Positions 49,615-58,150 of a stretch of 64,000 nucleotides of DNA are shown in pieces. The notes under the pieces were generated by a model. It searched no databases. It saw nothing but the letters and a program-made list of their open reading frames with translations, and was not told the DNA's origin. Every line of letters starts with the position of its first letter. Positions within the stretch are counted from its first letter, which is position 1. Made by a program: the position numbers and the translations under genes. This DNA is from Dyella sp. ASV24 (GTDB taxonomy: Bacteria > Pseudomonadota > Gammaproteobacteria > Xanthomonadales > Rhodanobacteraceae): NCBI RefSeq assembly GCF_016428905.1, contig NZ_JAELTQ010000002.1, positions 62,001 to 126,000 on the forward strand, read 5' to 3'.

Positions 49615-50724
49615 ATGAAAACAAGGCGCGATTTTCTAAGGCAGTGCTCCATGGCGGCAGGAGCCTTCTATCTTGGTTCGGTGGGTGATGGCCTTGCAGG
49701 CACCGCGTTTGCCTCGGCGGCCAAGCCGTGTGTCATGCCGGATGAAGGTGAGCACCACAAAGCGACGTGGATGGCCTTTGGCCCCAGCGAAGAAGTCTGG
49801 GGGAGAGATCTTCTAAAGGGCGCTCAACATGCGTTGGGTTCCATTGCGAAGGCCATTGCGGCCCACGAGCCGGTCAACATGTTGGTGCGCGAGGATGACT
49901 ACGACCTCGCACAGGAGCTGTGCGGATCGAACGTCCATCTTGTCGTCCAGGATATTGACGATCTTTGGATGCGTGATACGGGCCCGGTCTTTGTAAAAAA
50001 CAGTCAGGGCGAACTGGCAGGCATCGAGTTCAACTTCAATGGCTGGGGTGGCAAGCAAGAGCATGATGCCGACGCTTTGGTGGCCCGCGCCGTCAATCGC
50101 CTTGCAGGAGCGCAGTCACTGACGACACGGCTCGTACTGGAAGGCGGCGCCATCGAAGTGGATGGCGCGGGTACGGCCATTTTGACCGAGAGCTGCATAC
50201 TCAACCGTAACCGCAATCCCGGTTTGACCAAGGCGGCATGCGAAGCCGAGCTAAAGCGACTACTAGGGTTGGAGAAGATCATCTGGATCCCCGGCATTGC
50301 CGGCAAGGACATCACCGACGGGCATACAGATTTCTACGCGCGATTCGCCAGGCCCGGCGTCGTGGTGGCCGGATTGGATACCGATACCTCGTCGTACGAC
50401 CATGCCGTTACCAAACGCCACCTCGACATACTGCGTAATGCCGTGGATGCGAAAGGGCGCAAGTTGGAGGTGGTTGTGCTGCCCGCACCATCGTCCATTC
50501 GACCCGAGTACGAGACGAAGGATTTCGCGGCGGGCTACGTCAATTTCTATGTATGCAACGGCGCTGTGATTGGTCCGGAGTTTGGCGATGCCAAGGCTGA
50601 TCGGGATGCCCAGGCCATGCTTCGGGAGTTGTTCCCCTCTCGCGAAGTGATACAACTTAATATTGATGCCATTGCCGCTGGTGGTGGCGGCATTCATTGC
50701 ACGACGCAGCAGCAACCCGCATAG
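49615..50724 (+). CDS. Tat-exported agmatine deiminase family protein
   Basis: 369 residues from ATG 49615. A twin-arginine signal (KTRRDFLRQCSMAAGAFYLG) is followed by a complete peptidyl-arginine-deiminase/agmatine-iminohydrolase domain. Catalytic-site motifs are present: DDLWMRDTGPVFV, LEGGAIEVDGAGTAILTESC, ITDGHTDFYARF and the nucleophile Cys in GGGGIHCTTQQQP. The family converts agmatine to N-carbamoylputrescine and ammonia. Cytosolic AguA has no signal peptide, so export implies a periplasmic substrate, perhaps free agmatine or a peptide arginine. The frame from 49507 is longer but would bury the Tat signal. Confidence 0.88.
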   Translation: MKTRRDFLRQCSMAAGAFYLGSVGDGLAGTAFASAAKPCVMPDEGEHHKATWMAFGPSEEVWGRDLLKGAQHALGSIAKAIAAHEPVNMLVREDDYDLAQELCGSNVHLVVQDIDDLWMRDTGPVFVKNSQGELAGIEFNFNGWGGKQEHDADALVARAVNRLAGAQSLTTRLVLEGGAIEVDGAGTAILTESCILNRNRNPGLTKAACEAELKRLLGLEKIIWIPGIAGKDITDGHTDFYARFARPGVVVAGLDTDTSSYDHAVTKRHLDILRNAVDAKGRKLEVVVLPAPSSIRPEYETKDFAAGYVNFYVCNGAVIGPEFGDAKADRDAQAMLRELFPSREVIQLNIDAIAAGGGGIHCTTQQQPA

Positions 50725-50855
50725 GGTGTTTGGTTCGCCGTTTTGCGTGCTCTTATTGAAATAAGCCAGGCGCGGGCACTGGGTGCCAAGAGAGGAGCGG
50801 AGCCGTGTTTCGTTCACTCGGTCGCTGGCTACACTTTCGTCAATTTAGGTGACTC

Positions 50856-51341
50856 ATGTTGAACAAGTACATTGGTATGGCGTCCCTCTGCTTCTTCGTA
50901 TCCTTGGGTGCGATGGCAGCAGAGGCCAAGCAGGATGTCAGCGCAGCCAAAGTCATCTCTCCCAGTGAGCTGCCTTTCGTTCAAGTATCGCAGGGTGTGC
51001 GGCTGAAGGAGCTCACGGGCCGTGCGGCCCCCGATGGCGCCAAATCACAACTGGGCAGCGTCGCGCTATTCGAACTCGACCCGGGGCATGCAAGCGCGTG
51101 GAGCCATAACAAGGCTGGCGAAGAATCCTTCTTCATTCTGGAGGGGCATGGTGAGGTTTGGACGGGCGGCGTGGCGCATCCGGTAGGGCCTGGCGACTAC
51201 ATCCTGATTCCACCCGCGGTGGTGCGCTCCATTCGCGCCAGCAAGGGCGAGGTTCTCAAGTTCTACGCCATCACAACGCCCGCGTGGAGCAAGGATGACG
51301 ATGTGCTGGTGCCCGCGCCCAAGGGTGCACCCAGTCCCTAA
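50856..51341 (+). CDS. Periplasmic cupin-domain protein
   Basis: 161 residues with a signal peptide (MASLCFFVSLGAMAAEA) and one cupin barrel: motif 1 around SAWSHNKAGEESFFILEGHG and motif 2 around VGPGDYILIPPAVVRSI. Only one clear metal-type His remains in motif 1 (SHNKAGEE) and none in motif 2, so metal binding is uncertain. It lies 131 bases after the exported deiminase gene on the same strand and may work with it; the substrate is unknown. Confidence 0.75.
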   Translation: MLNKYIGMASLCFFVSLGAMAAEAKQDVSAAKVISPSELPFVQVSQGVRLKELTGRAAPDGAKSQLGSVALFELDPGHASAWSHNKAGEESFFILEGHGEVWTGGVAHPVGPGDYILIPPAVVRSIRASKGEVLKFYAITTPAWSKDDDVLVPAPKGAPSP

Positions 51342-51344
51342 AGG

Positions 51345-52610
51345 TCATGGGATGACAGCCGACGACGGCATGGTGCATTTGTCCGCGTAGCGCAGGGGCA
51401 AGCCTTCTCGCCATGGGTGATAGTCGTTGGCGATCTGGATCCGTTCGGCAATCGAAGGATGCGTATAGAAGAAGGCACGGGCAAACGCGTCGGGCTGTAC
51501 CCAATCCGTGCCTTGTTGCGCCCATGATGCAAACAGACGGGCGGCGGCATCGTTTTCGTGCGAAAGCTCCAAGCCAAAGCGATCGGCTTCGCGCTCGATA
51601 TGCCGGTCAAAGGCGAGAAACGCCGGTGTCACTGCCAGCCATAACGCAGTGATGCAAAGGATGAGCAAGGGCAGTGATGCCGGGTCATCAAGGCTTGAAA
51701 AGCCTATGCGTTGCTGAAAGCGACGTGTCGCCCAGTGGCCCACGCGGTAGGTGAGCCAGAACCCGAGCAGCGCCAAAGCCATGGCGATAGGTAGCAGCTT
51801 CCAGTTATCGCCAAGGACGTAATGCTTGAGCTCATGGGCAATGGTGAAGCGAATCTGGTCGGGTGTTTCCTCCTTGGCCAAGTTGCTTTCAAGGAAGATG
51901 CGCACCGTAGGACCCACCCCATAGACCGCTGTATCGCTGCCGCCAACGACCACGGCGACATGGACAAGGCCGCATCGCGATGCGAGATCGTCGATGGATG
52001 CACGCAAGTTCGCATTCGCCAGTGCGACGTAGGGCGTTGTCAGTGGTTTTATCCATACGGGTTGCGCGATCAGAAAGAACACGGTCACAGGGGCGGTAGC
52101 CACCGCGGCCCAGAGCCACCAGCGTCGCGGACTGCGGCGCATCAACGCATAGGGAATCCACAACAGGAGCATGGCCGCCACAATCCACGGAATCAGGCCC
52201 AGGGCTTGTGCCCCCAGCCATTGCCCAACGGTTTGGTCGTGCAGCCACCCCAACGACATGGGAAGCCGGTAATGGCGCGCATAGTCCAGTGGCAGGCTGA
52301 GCAGCGTGTACAGCACCACGTAGGCGCTGCCGAAGAGCCCGATGGTGAGAAAGCGCGCGTCGCGCACTTGCCCGCCCAACCATCGACACAGGCGTGCACC
52401 ATATCCGCTGCAAAGCAGCGCCAAGGGAAGCAACAGTTGTAATGCCTTGCTGCCCAGCCAGTACGCATCCAGCAATCGATTGAGGTTCGCCTCACGGGGC
52501 GACACCGGGGGAATGGGTACCTGGGCGTGCACCGTTGCGGCAACGCTGGCCAGTCCCAGGAGGGCTGCTACGCCTGCGGCTCGCCAGTACGCATCCGTCT
52601 TCTTCGCCAT
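51345..52610 (-). CDS. M48-family (Ste24-like) membrane metalloprotease
   Basis: 421 residues. A signal or first TM is followed by several TM helices, with the zinc site HELKH in RFTIAHELKHYVLGDNWKL and the third ligand region in FDRHIEREADRFGLELSHEN. It is the CAAX-prenyl-protease-like (Ste24/HtpX) fold. Bacterial members degrade misfolded membrane proteins or process envelope proteins. It is divergent from the LytTR gene across about 150 bases carrying three short direct repeats. Confidence 0.86.
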   Translation of the reverse strand: MAKKTDAYWRAAGVAALLGLASVAATVHAQVPIPPVSPREANLNRLLDAYWLGSKALQLLLPLALLCSGYGARLCRWLGGQVRDARFLTIGLFGSAYVVLYTLLSLPLDYARHYRLPMSLGWLHDQTVGQWLGAQALGLIPWIVAAMLLLWIPYALMRRSPRRWWLWAAVATAPVTVFFLIAQPVWIKPLTTPYVALANANLRASIDDLASRCGLVHVAVVVGGSDTAVYGVGPTVRIFLESNLAKEETPDQIRFTIAHELKHYVLGDNWKLLPIAMALALLGFWLTYRVGHWATRRFQQRIGFSSLDDPASLPLLILCITALWLAVTPAFLAFDRHIEREADRFGLELSHENDAAARLFASWAQQGTDWVQPDAFARAFFYTHPSIAERIQIANDYHPWREGLPLRYADKCTMPSSAVIP

Positions 52611-52673
52611 ACATTGTTCTCGTGGAGTTCACCGGGCAAGCCTATGATTTAGCTGGGCTTGTACCTAGACCGG

Positions 52674-52704
52674 TTCGGCACGGTTTCGGCACGGCTCGGC
52701 ACAA
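52674..52704. promoter_or_regulatory. Three direct repeats of (T/C)TCGGCAC in the M48/LytTR intergenic region
   Basis: TTCGGCACGG (52674-52683), TTCGGCACGG (52685-52694) and CTCGGCACAA (52695-52704) are head-to-tail at 11- and 10-base steps, about one helical turn. They lie midway between two divergent genes, one of which encodes a LytTR DNA-binding protein; that family binds direct repeats. A binding site is plausible. Confidence 0.4.
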
Positions 52705-52761
52705 ATTCCACCGGATGCTCCCGGGATAGACGGCACGCATGGCTCGCGGCAGACTGCGCGC

Positions 52762-53637
52762 ATGGATGCCACCCGGGCGATGATTCACCCCGTGCCTCCC
52801 CTGTGGTTACGCCAGGGGGCCTATGGCTTCATCTACTGGCTCGCCTTTCTGCTGGTGCTTGAGCCGGGCAACCTCATGCGCGCGTCGGAGATGGGCGCCC
52901 ACCTGGGTCTGTCCCATGAGGCCGTTCGAATGCTTGGGGCAGCCCTGATTGGCGCGGCGACAACGCCAGCCATGCTCCTGCTGGGAGATCGCTTCCCAGT
53001 CCGGGGGCAGCATCGCCTGCGCAATCTGCTTTTTCAGGTTCTCGGCATCGGTGGATTTGCCCTGGGCCTGATCCTGCTTTCCTGCCTGCTGGCGGCCTGG
53101 GGGTTTTCCCATGCGTGGCTGCCAACCTTGGGGGAAATCTATTGGCAGGTGGCCGACAACTGGCTGCTGCTGGTCTATGCCTTGATCGCTCAAGCAGCGG
53201 TGGCTCACTTGTTGACTACATGGCGGAGGTCGGGAGGCGAAGCGCCTTCGGTCCTGGCTTCAACGGCGGCACGCCCCTTGTCGCATGTCACGACGAAGGT
53301 CCGCGGACGCCAGGTGCAGGTGGCACTCGACCGAGTGGATTGGCTGGAAACCCAGGGCAACTACCTTGCCCTGCATGCAGGCGACACCACGTATCTCATC
53401 AGGCAAACCATCACGGCTTTTGAAGCCCAACTGGACCCTCGGCAGTTCGTGCGTGTGCACCGTCGGGCCATGGTGTCCCTGCATGGCATCCGGGATCTGA
53501 AACCACTCACCAACGGCGACGCGGAACTGCGCCTTCGCACGGGACAAGTCGTGCGTGTCAGCCGGAGCTACAGGAAGCAGCTCGCAGCCGGCATCGAACA
53601 GATAAAGGTCACGGCGGATAGTTCGCGCTCGTTCTAA
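52762..53637 (+). CDS. Membrane-anchored LytTR-family transcriptional regulator
   Basis: 291 residues. The N-terminal 155 residues hold four TM helices with no recognisable sensor domain (GFIYWLAFLLVLEPG, LIGAATTPAMLLLGD and others). The C-terminal part, about 180-285, is a LytTR DNA-binding domain: QVALDRVDWLETQGNYLALH, FVRVHRRAMVSLHGIRDL and VVRVSRSYRKQL. This 4TM-LytTR one-component design recurs in Xanthomonadales. The ligand is unknown. Start ATG 52762, with ATG 52780 also possible. Confidence 0.85.
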   Translation: MDATRAMIHPVPPLWLRQGAYGFIYWLAFLLVLEPGNLMRASEMGAHLGLSHEAVRMLGAALIGAATTPAMLLLGDRFPVRGQHRLRNLLFQVLGIGGFALGLILLSCLLAAWGFSHAWLPTLGEIYWQVADNWLLLVYALIAQAAVAHLLTTWRRSGGEAPSVLASTAARPLSHVTTKVRGRQVQVALDRVDWLETQGNYLALHAGDTTYLIRQTITAFEAQLDPRQFVRVHRRAMVSLHGIRDLKPLTNGDAELRLRTGQVVRVSRSYRKQLAAGIEQIKVTADSSRSF

Positions 53638-53653
53638 CTCAAGAGCTGGATTG

Positions 53654-53675
53654 TTCGAGTAATCACTCACTCGAA
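53654..53675. repeat. Inverted repeat between convergent genes
   Basis: TTCGAGT (53654-53660) / ACTCGAA (53669-53675) with an 8-base loop, between the LytTR stop and the end of the hydrolase gene. It has no T-run, so the terminator role is uncertain. Confidence 0.35.
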
Positions 53676-53794
53676 CTCATCGTCGAGCTTCCAACGCTCA
53701 CTCGATGACTTTCGCGTAGGTCTGCACGCGAAGATATCGGGGCTTGGCTTTCCTCATTTCCAGACACGGCGCCGTGGCGAAGCACTGCGAACAC

Positions 53795-55009
53795 TCAAGG
53801 GGATCGTTCTGCTGCGCGGAAATCGAGTGTCATGAAATGCTTCGGTACGCCATGTTCGGCAGGCGCATCCTTGAGAAAGGCCATCTCAGCGGCGTCGTCC
53901 TTCAGATAGGCGTTCAAAAAAGCCAGCGTATAGCGTGCCATCCACCCATAGCTCACATTGACGTCATCCCGGCCATAGTCCGCCATCTGGTTCTCAGCGA
54001 ACTTCTTTTCGCTGCTCGCTCGCTGATACATCGACGCAAAGGCAGGATGGGACATGCCAAGCATATGGGCCGTCAAAAGGTCGCCATGCGTCCATGCATT
54101 GAGCACACTCGGCCCCTCGTTATCGGCGGTGGCAAAGCGATTCCAATCCTCGAGAGAGAGATATCCCCGCGTAAAGAACAGCAAGGGGAGGGTCATGCGT
54201 TCGGGATGAATGTCGCCCGATTTTTCTATCAGGCCCGGGTAGTAACGCATGCTTCCATCCAGCGCGATCAGCGCCTTGATCCGGCTGTCACGATGGGCAG
54301 CGAAGAGATTGGCCATGCCGCCCCAGCTCCACCCTGCAACCGCGGTTTTGGAGATGTCCACGTCGGGGAGCGTGCTTGCATAGTTGATCAGGAACGATAT
54401 GTCGGCAGCGGCCGCATAGATATCGTCGAGGTTGTCGTCGGCATCCCGTGTCGATTTGCCAAGCGACGGACTGGCAATAACGACATACCCGTGGCTTGCG
54501 AGGTACTCGCAGAGATCCGCATTATCCCAGGGTACGGATGATTGGCCGGGCGCATAAACGACAAGCGGAAAGTGCCCATCGGCCATGGTGGCATCACGCT
54601 GCGCCCAAAGCAGCGCGTTTGCCGACGCAGCCAGCTTCACTACCCACTTGTTGTTCTTTTCGGGTTGGCTGAAATCAACTCCCGTCTTCGCGAGTTGTGC
54701 GTAGTCGCCGGCAGTCATCGTTATGCCGTTGCGGTTGGAAGTGGGATACCACACCAAGGTCTGGATGGGGCGCGGACCAGTGTGGCCAACGGCCGGCGTT
54801 GCATTGTCCGAGGGGGGCAGGGCGAACGTCCTGGAGCGGTCGTATTGATGGATAACTTTCAATCCGACGGCATAAGGCCCAGGCTTCTCCGTGAACTGAA
54901 ACCCTATGGATGGCGTCTGCGCCATGGCCGAAGAAAAGGGGATGATCAGGGCTACCAGCACGGATAACGCAACGGCCGGAAGTGAGTGCAACGCGTCAGA
55001 TCGTTTCAT
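53795..55009 (-). CDS. Secreted alpha/beta hydrolase (dienelactone/acyl-hydrolase-like)
   Basis: 404 residues from ATG 55009, which has AGAGGA at good spacing; the longer frame to 55054 adds a non-signal extension. Sec signal peptide (VALSVLVALIIPFSSAMAQ). The alpha/beta-hydrolase nucleophile elbow is GWSWGGMANLFA, preceded by the oxyanion region LVVYAPGQSSVPWDN. The lid and C-terminal part are long, ending near MTLDFRAAERSP. The substrate is unknown; relatives act on esters or lactones. Confidence 0.8.
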   Translation of the reverse strand: MKRSDALHSLPAVALSVLVALIIPFSSAMAQTPSIGFQFTEKPGPYAVGLKVIHQYDRSRTFALPPSDNATPAVGHTGPRPIQTLVWYPTSNRNGITMTAGDYAQLAKTGVDFSQPEKNNKWVVKLAASANALLWAQRDATMADGHFPLVVYAPGQSSVPWDNADLCEYLASHGYVVIASPSLGKSTRDADDNLDDIYAAAADISFLINYASTLPDVDISKTAVAGWSWGGMANLFAAHRDSRIKALIALDGSMRYYPGLIEKSGDIHPERMTLPLLFFTRGYLSLEDWNRFATADNEGPSVLNAWTHGDLLTAHMLGMSHPAFASMYQRASSEKKFAENQMADYGRDDVNVSYGWMARYTLAFLNAYLKDDAAEMAFLKDAPAEHGVPKHFMTLDFRAAERSP

Positions 55010-55241
55010 GGGTATCCTCTTCAGCTTCCATTGCCTGGAAGGGCGCAGGCCCATGCCTCGTGGCGAGATGCGCCCGCCTTGGCATGACCTCGCGTAGCGT
55101 CCCGTTCTTGTTCATTGTCCCGAACTGGAAGGCTAGCGCTCTGCCATGGACTAGAGATGTGTCGTTGGTCATTGCTGTACAGGGGCAGCGTTACGCCCAA
55201 GATGTGCGCTGGGGAACCGAACCTGTCGTGGGAGAGGATTC

Positions 55242-56708
55242 ATGAATAGCGCTACGAAGATGCTGGCACTGGGAATGTCTGCGTTGACCTTGAGCCTCTC
55301 GGCACACGGGCAAGGACAGCCGGCCGCAAGAGATACGCAGGCCAGAATCAGTGCTATCGAATCCTGTCTCCCTGATGCCGTCGTCATCCATGGCGAGAAG
55401 CGTCCCTGCGAGACACTTTTGCAACGCATGCAGGCCAGCCACGTACCCGCTGTAAGCGTGGTCGTGATTCACCATGGCGCTATCGAATGGGCGAAAAGCT
55501 ATGGTGTTTCGAGCGTAGGCGGCGATGCCGTCACTACACAAACGCTTTTCCAGGCGGGCTCCATGAGCAAGCCGGTGGCGGCGATGGCAGCACTGCGGCT
55601 CGTACAGCAAGGCAAGCTATCACTTGATACGAATATCAACAGCACGTTGCAGCGTTGGAAGGTGCCGCCAAGCCCGCTTGCCCCCGGTGCAGTGGTGACC
55701 TTGCGCGAGTTGCTGAGCCACACCTCCGGTCTCAGCGTTCATGGTTTCCCGGGCTACGCCGCCGGGAAGCCAGTGCCCACCTTGATCCAGGTATTGAACG
55801 GAGAACCACCCGCCAACACGGCAGCCATTCGTTTGGAAAGCATGCCGGGAGCCCAGTGGAATTATTCCGGTGGTGGTTACACCGTCATGCAATTGCTAAT
55901 GGAGGATGTGACGCACGAAGCCTTCGCCCAGTTGTTGCACGATACCGTCATTGCTCCTCTAGGCATGCGTCACAGCACTTATGAGCAGCCGCTGCCTGCG
56001 TCGATGCGCGTCGACATGGCAACGCCCTACGACGCAGACGGCCGTCCCATTCCCGGCGGGGCACACACTTACCCAGAGATGGCGGCAGCGGGGCTCTGGA
56101 GTACGCCGTCGGACCTCGCGCTCTATGTATTGGAGCTGCAACGGTCAACAAAGGACGGCGTCGGCAAGGTGCTGGATAAAAGCACGACAGACCAGATGCT
56201 CACGGCCGGCAAGGGGAAATGGGGCTTGGGCATCGGCATGGGTGGCTCCGCCGACCACCCATACTTTCAGCATTTCGGTGTCAACGAGGGCTTTGAAGGC
56301 GTCCTCTTTGGCTATCGCGATAGCGGCGAAGGCGCCGTCATCATGACCAATGCTGCAGGAGGGTCAGAGCTTGCCAGGGACCTCCTGAGAAGCATCGCGG
56401 TTGCCTACGCGTGGCCGGACTACCAGCCGGTGAAGCGCAATGTCATCTCACTTAAGCAGCCTGTGCTCGAGCGATATGTCGGTACTTATCAAATCGCCCC
56501 TGATCTCGATATACGTATCTCGCTGGAGGACGGCCAGTTGATGAGTCAACTCACGGATCAGCCCAAGCTGTCCATGTTTCCTTCATCAACCTCGAAGTTC
56601 TTCACACGGACAAATATGGAGCTCGAATTTGTCCCGAGCCCCAGTGGTCAAATCGAAGAAGTCCTACTTCACCAGACCAATGAGGATCTCAAGGGGAAGC
56701 GGCGCTGA
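55242..56708 (+). CDS. Periplasmic serine hydrolase (beta-lactamase/PBP-like)
   Basis: 488 residues. Signal peptide (LGMSALTLSLSAHGQ), then a class C beta-lactamase-like fold: SxxK in QAGSMSKPVAAMAALRLV, the YxN-type position reads NYSGGGYTVMQ, and FQHFGVNEGFEG replaces the KTG region. The last ~90 residues form an added beta domain typical of serine-hydrolase family proteins. Probably an esterase or D-aminopeptidase-type enzyme rather than a true beta-lactamase. ATG 55242 has GAGAGG upstream. It is followed by a convergent gene. Confidence 0.85.
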   Translation: MNSATKMLALGMSALTLSLSAHGQGQPAARDTQARISAIESCLPDAVVIHGEKRPCETLLQRMQASHVPAVSVVVIHHGAIEWAKSYGVSSVGGDAVTTQTLFQAGSMSKPVAAMAALRLVQQGKLSLDTNINSTLQRWKVPPSPLAPGAVVTLRELLSHTSGLSVHGFPGYAAGKPVPTLIQVLNGEPPANTAAIRLESMPGAQWNYSGGGYTVMQLLMEDVTHEAFAQLLHDTVIAPLGMRHSTYEQPLPASMRVDMATPYDADGRPIPGGAHTYPEMAAAGLWSTPSDLALYVLELQRSTKDGVGKVLDKSTTDQMLTAGKGKWGLGIGMGGSADHPYFQHFGVNEGFEGVLFGYRDSGEGAVIMTNAAGGSELARDLLRSIAVAYAWPDYQPVKRNVISLKQPVLERYVGTYQIAPDLDIRISLEDGQLMSQLTDQPKLSMFPSSTSKFFTRTNMELEFVPSPSGQIEEVLLHQTNEDLKGKRR

Positions 56709-56851
56709 TCTTGCTGCACCGTGGTGATATAGCCATCGCTCTTCGCAAGAGCGCATGAAACATCGCCCCTGGTGTTTTCGTCGTGCAGCCTGTACCCAAG
56801 GCTGGATTGGACTTGACGCGACCCCAAGCAGCCGTTTACGGGAAGACATGC

Positions 56852-57799
56852 CTACTGGCATTGCTCTGGCAGGAAGGGCAGAGGGATGTCCGGACTCTGG
56901 CATGTCCAGACAATGGCGCCATCGTGCCCTTCGGCGACCAGTGTCAATCGCTTGCCGCGCAGGCGTTCGGGGGCGTTCTCGCCGAACATGGTCTCCAGTG
57001 CAGTGCCTTCGTCGATGGCCAGCACGGCGAAGCCGATCAGATCGTTACTGGCATACGCCTCGGCTTCTTTCAGGCCGGCTTGAGCGTTGTTCTTTGGCCA
57101 AGCGCGATTGCGGTCGATCGAATCCAGAACCTGTTGCTTCAATGGCTCGGCTTGCACCAATGCCTGGGTCACATGAACCCGCAACACATAGGTCTGATAG
57201 AGCGGTAGCGCGACGGCGCCGACGACGGCGATGAAGGGTATGCCCAGCAGTACCCAGAACACGACCTTGGACGCCTTGGGCTGGGTCTGTCCGGTCTGCT
57301 GCCAACGCGCCAGCCAGGTCAATTGTCCCTGCAGATACAGCGTATTGAAGAAGAACAGCGTGATGCCGCCGATCCGGACCGGGAGTCGATAGGAGGCCAT
57401 GTGCTGGCGGATCGAGGCTGACATGGCGAAATAGGCGCCATAGAAGAGCACGCTAGTAGCTAGCTGCAGCAGCCAGCCAAAACGCTCTCTGGAAGTCGGT
57501 GGCGACATATCGCCAGCCGGTGTCCAGGCGGGAATAAAGAAGAACGAAACGATGATGCCGCCCAGCCATAGCCAAAGCATCAGCGACGCATTGCTGCGCG
57601 GATCAATCTTGCGTACCCAGTTGGCCTGGATAAAGGGCCAGACGATGGCGAAGATGCCAAGCGTGAGTATGCTCAACAGGAAAACCCAGCCCCAATGCAG
57701 CGACGGCGGGGGTGGCAGATAGGCGCGATCAGCGAATTCCGGGAGCCCAGGCTCGGCATGCCGATCGGCTTGCCTTGACATCATGTCGTTGCGATCCAT
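56852..57799 (-). CDS. Polytopic membrane protein with type IV pilin-like C-terminal domain
   Basis: 315 residues from ATG 57799 (GGGG five bases upstream; a start at 57874 is less likely). After a Pro-rich tail (RAYLPPPPSLHWG), four or five TM helices fill about 35-175. The sequence then switches to a pilin pattern: a hydrophobic helix running into ALPLYQTYVLRVHVTQAL, NRAWPKNNAQAGL and the closing VWTCQSPDIPLPFLPEQC, which matches the W-x-C...LP-x-x-C end of PilA-type pilins. The prepilin peptidase site GFTLIE is missing. It is probably not a fibre subunit; the globular domain should sit in the periplasm as a sensor or adaptor (inference). Confidence 0.72.
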   Translation of the reverse strand: MDRNDMMSRQADRHAEPGLPEFADRAYLPPPPSLHWGWVFLLSILTLGIFAIVWPFIQANWVRKIDPRSNASLMLWLWLGGIIVSFFFIPAWTPAGDMSPPTSRERFGWLLQLATSVLFYGAYFAMSASIRQHMASYRLPVRIGGITLFFFNTLYLQGQLTWLARWQQTGQTQPKASKVVFWVLLGIPFIAVVGAVALPLYQTYVLRVHVTQALVQAEPLKQQVLDSIDRNRAWPKNNAQAGLKEAEAYASNDLIGFAVLAIDEGTALETMFGENAPERLRGKRLTLVAEGHDGAIVWTCQSPDIPLPFLPEQCQ

Positions 57800-57994
57800 T
57801 CCATTCCCCTTTGGCCGGATCGCAAGATTATGCGGATATCTTTCCCTGGTGCAAAGCCCGAACCCGGTGATCAATGCTGCGCGCGCGTGGACTAGTAGCG
57901 CCCGGGAGGCTGGTGTGCATCGGTAGAATCACCGGGAGGGGCAAGTTCGGATTCTTACTTGAATATTCTGGCGGAAGCCGATGAATTCGGTGGG

Positions 57995-58006
57995 TCCGCT
58001 TTCGAC
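57995..58006 (+). repeat. Half copy of the intergenic hairpin repeat
   Basis: TCCGCTTTCGAC matches the left arm and loop start of the five hairpin repeats found from 58969 onward; the right arm is missing. It lies just beside the transposase remnant. Confidence 0.4.
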
Positions 58007-58013
58007 TGCGACT

Positions 58014-58102
58014 TCAGCCGGTCAACGCAACACATCGCTGGAATCGTTCGGCCGGTGTATCGAAGTCCAACGTTTGTCGCGGCCGTCCGTTTAGCTCACG
58101 GG
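58014..58102 (-). mobile_element. IS30-type transposase remnant (C-terminal end only)
   Basis: Read on the minus strand, about 29 codons give VARELNGRPRQTLDFDTP, then AERF and finally CVALTG and a stop at 58014-58016. This is the recognisable end of IS30-family transposases, which typically read LN-x-RPRKTL...TPAERF. The frame loses resemblance above about 58105 and no inverted repeats or upstream transposase are left, so this is a truncated relic. It occupies part of the 351-base gap before the lipoprotein gene. Confidence 0.7.
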
Positions 58103-58103
58103 C

Positions 58104-58121
58104 GACCGATACAGATCGGTC
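58104..58121. promoter_or_regulatory. Perfect palindrome upstream of lipoprotein gene
   Basis: GACCGAT (58104-58110), ACAG, ATCGGTC (58115-58121), 30 bases before the ATG at 58151. It may be an operator or a leader hairpin. Confidence 0.35.
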
Positions 58122-58150
58122 ACTATGCAGGTCTTTCACAGGGGGAAGAT

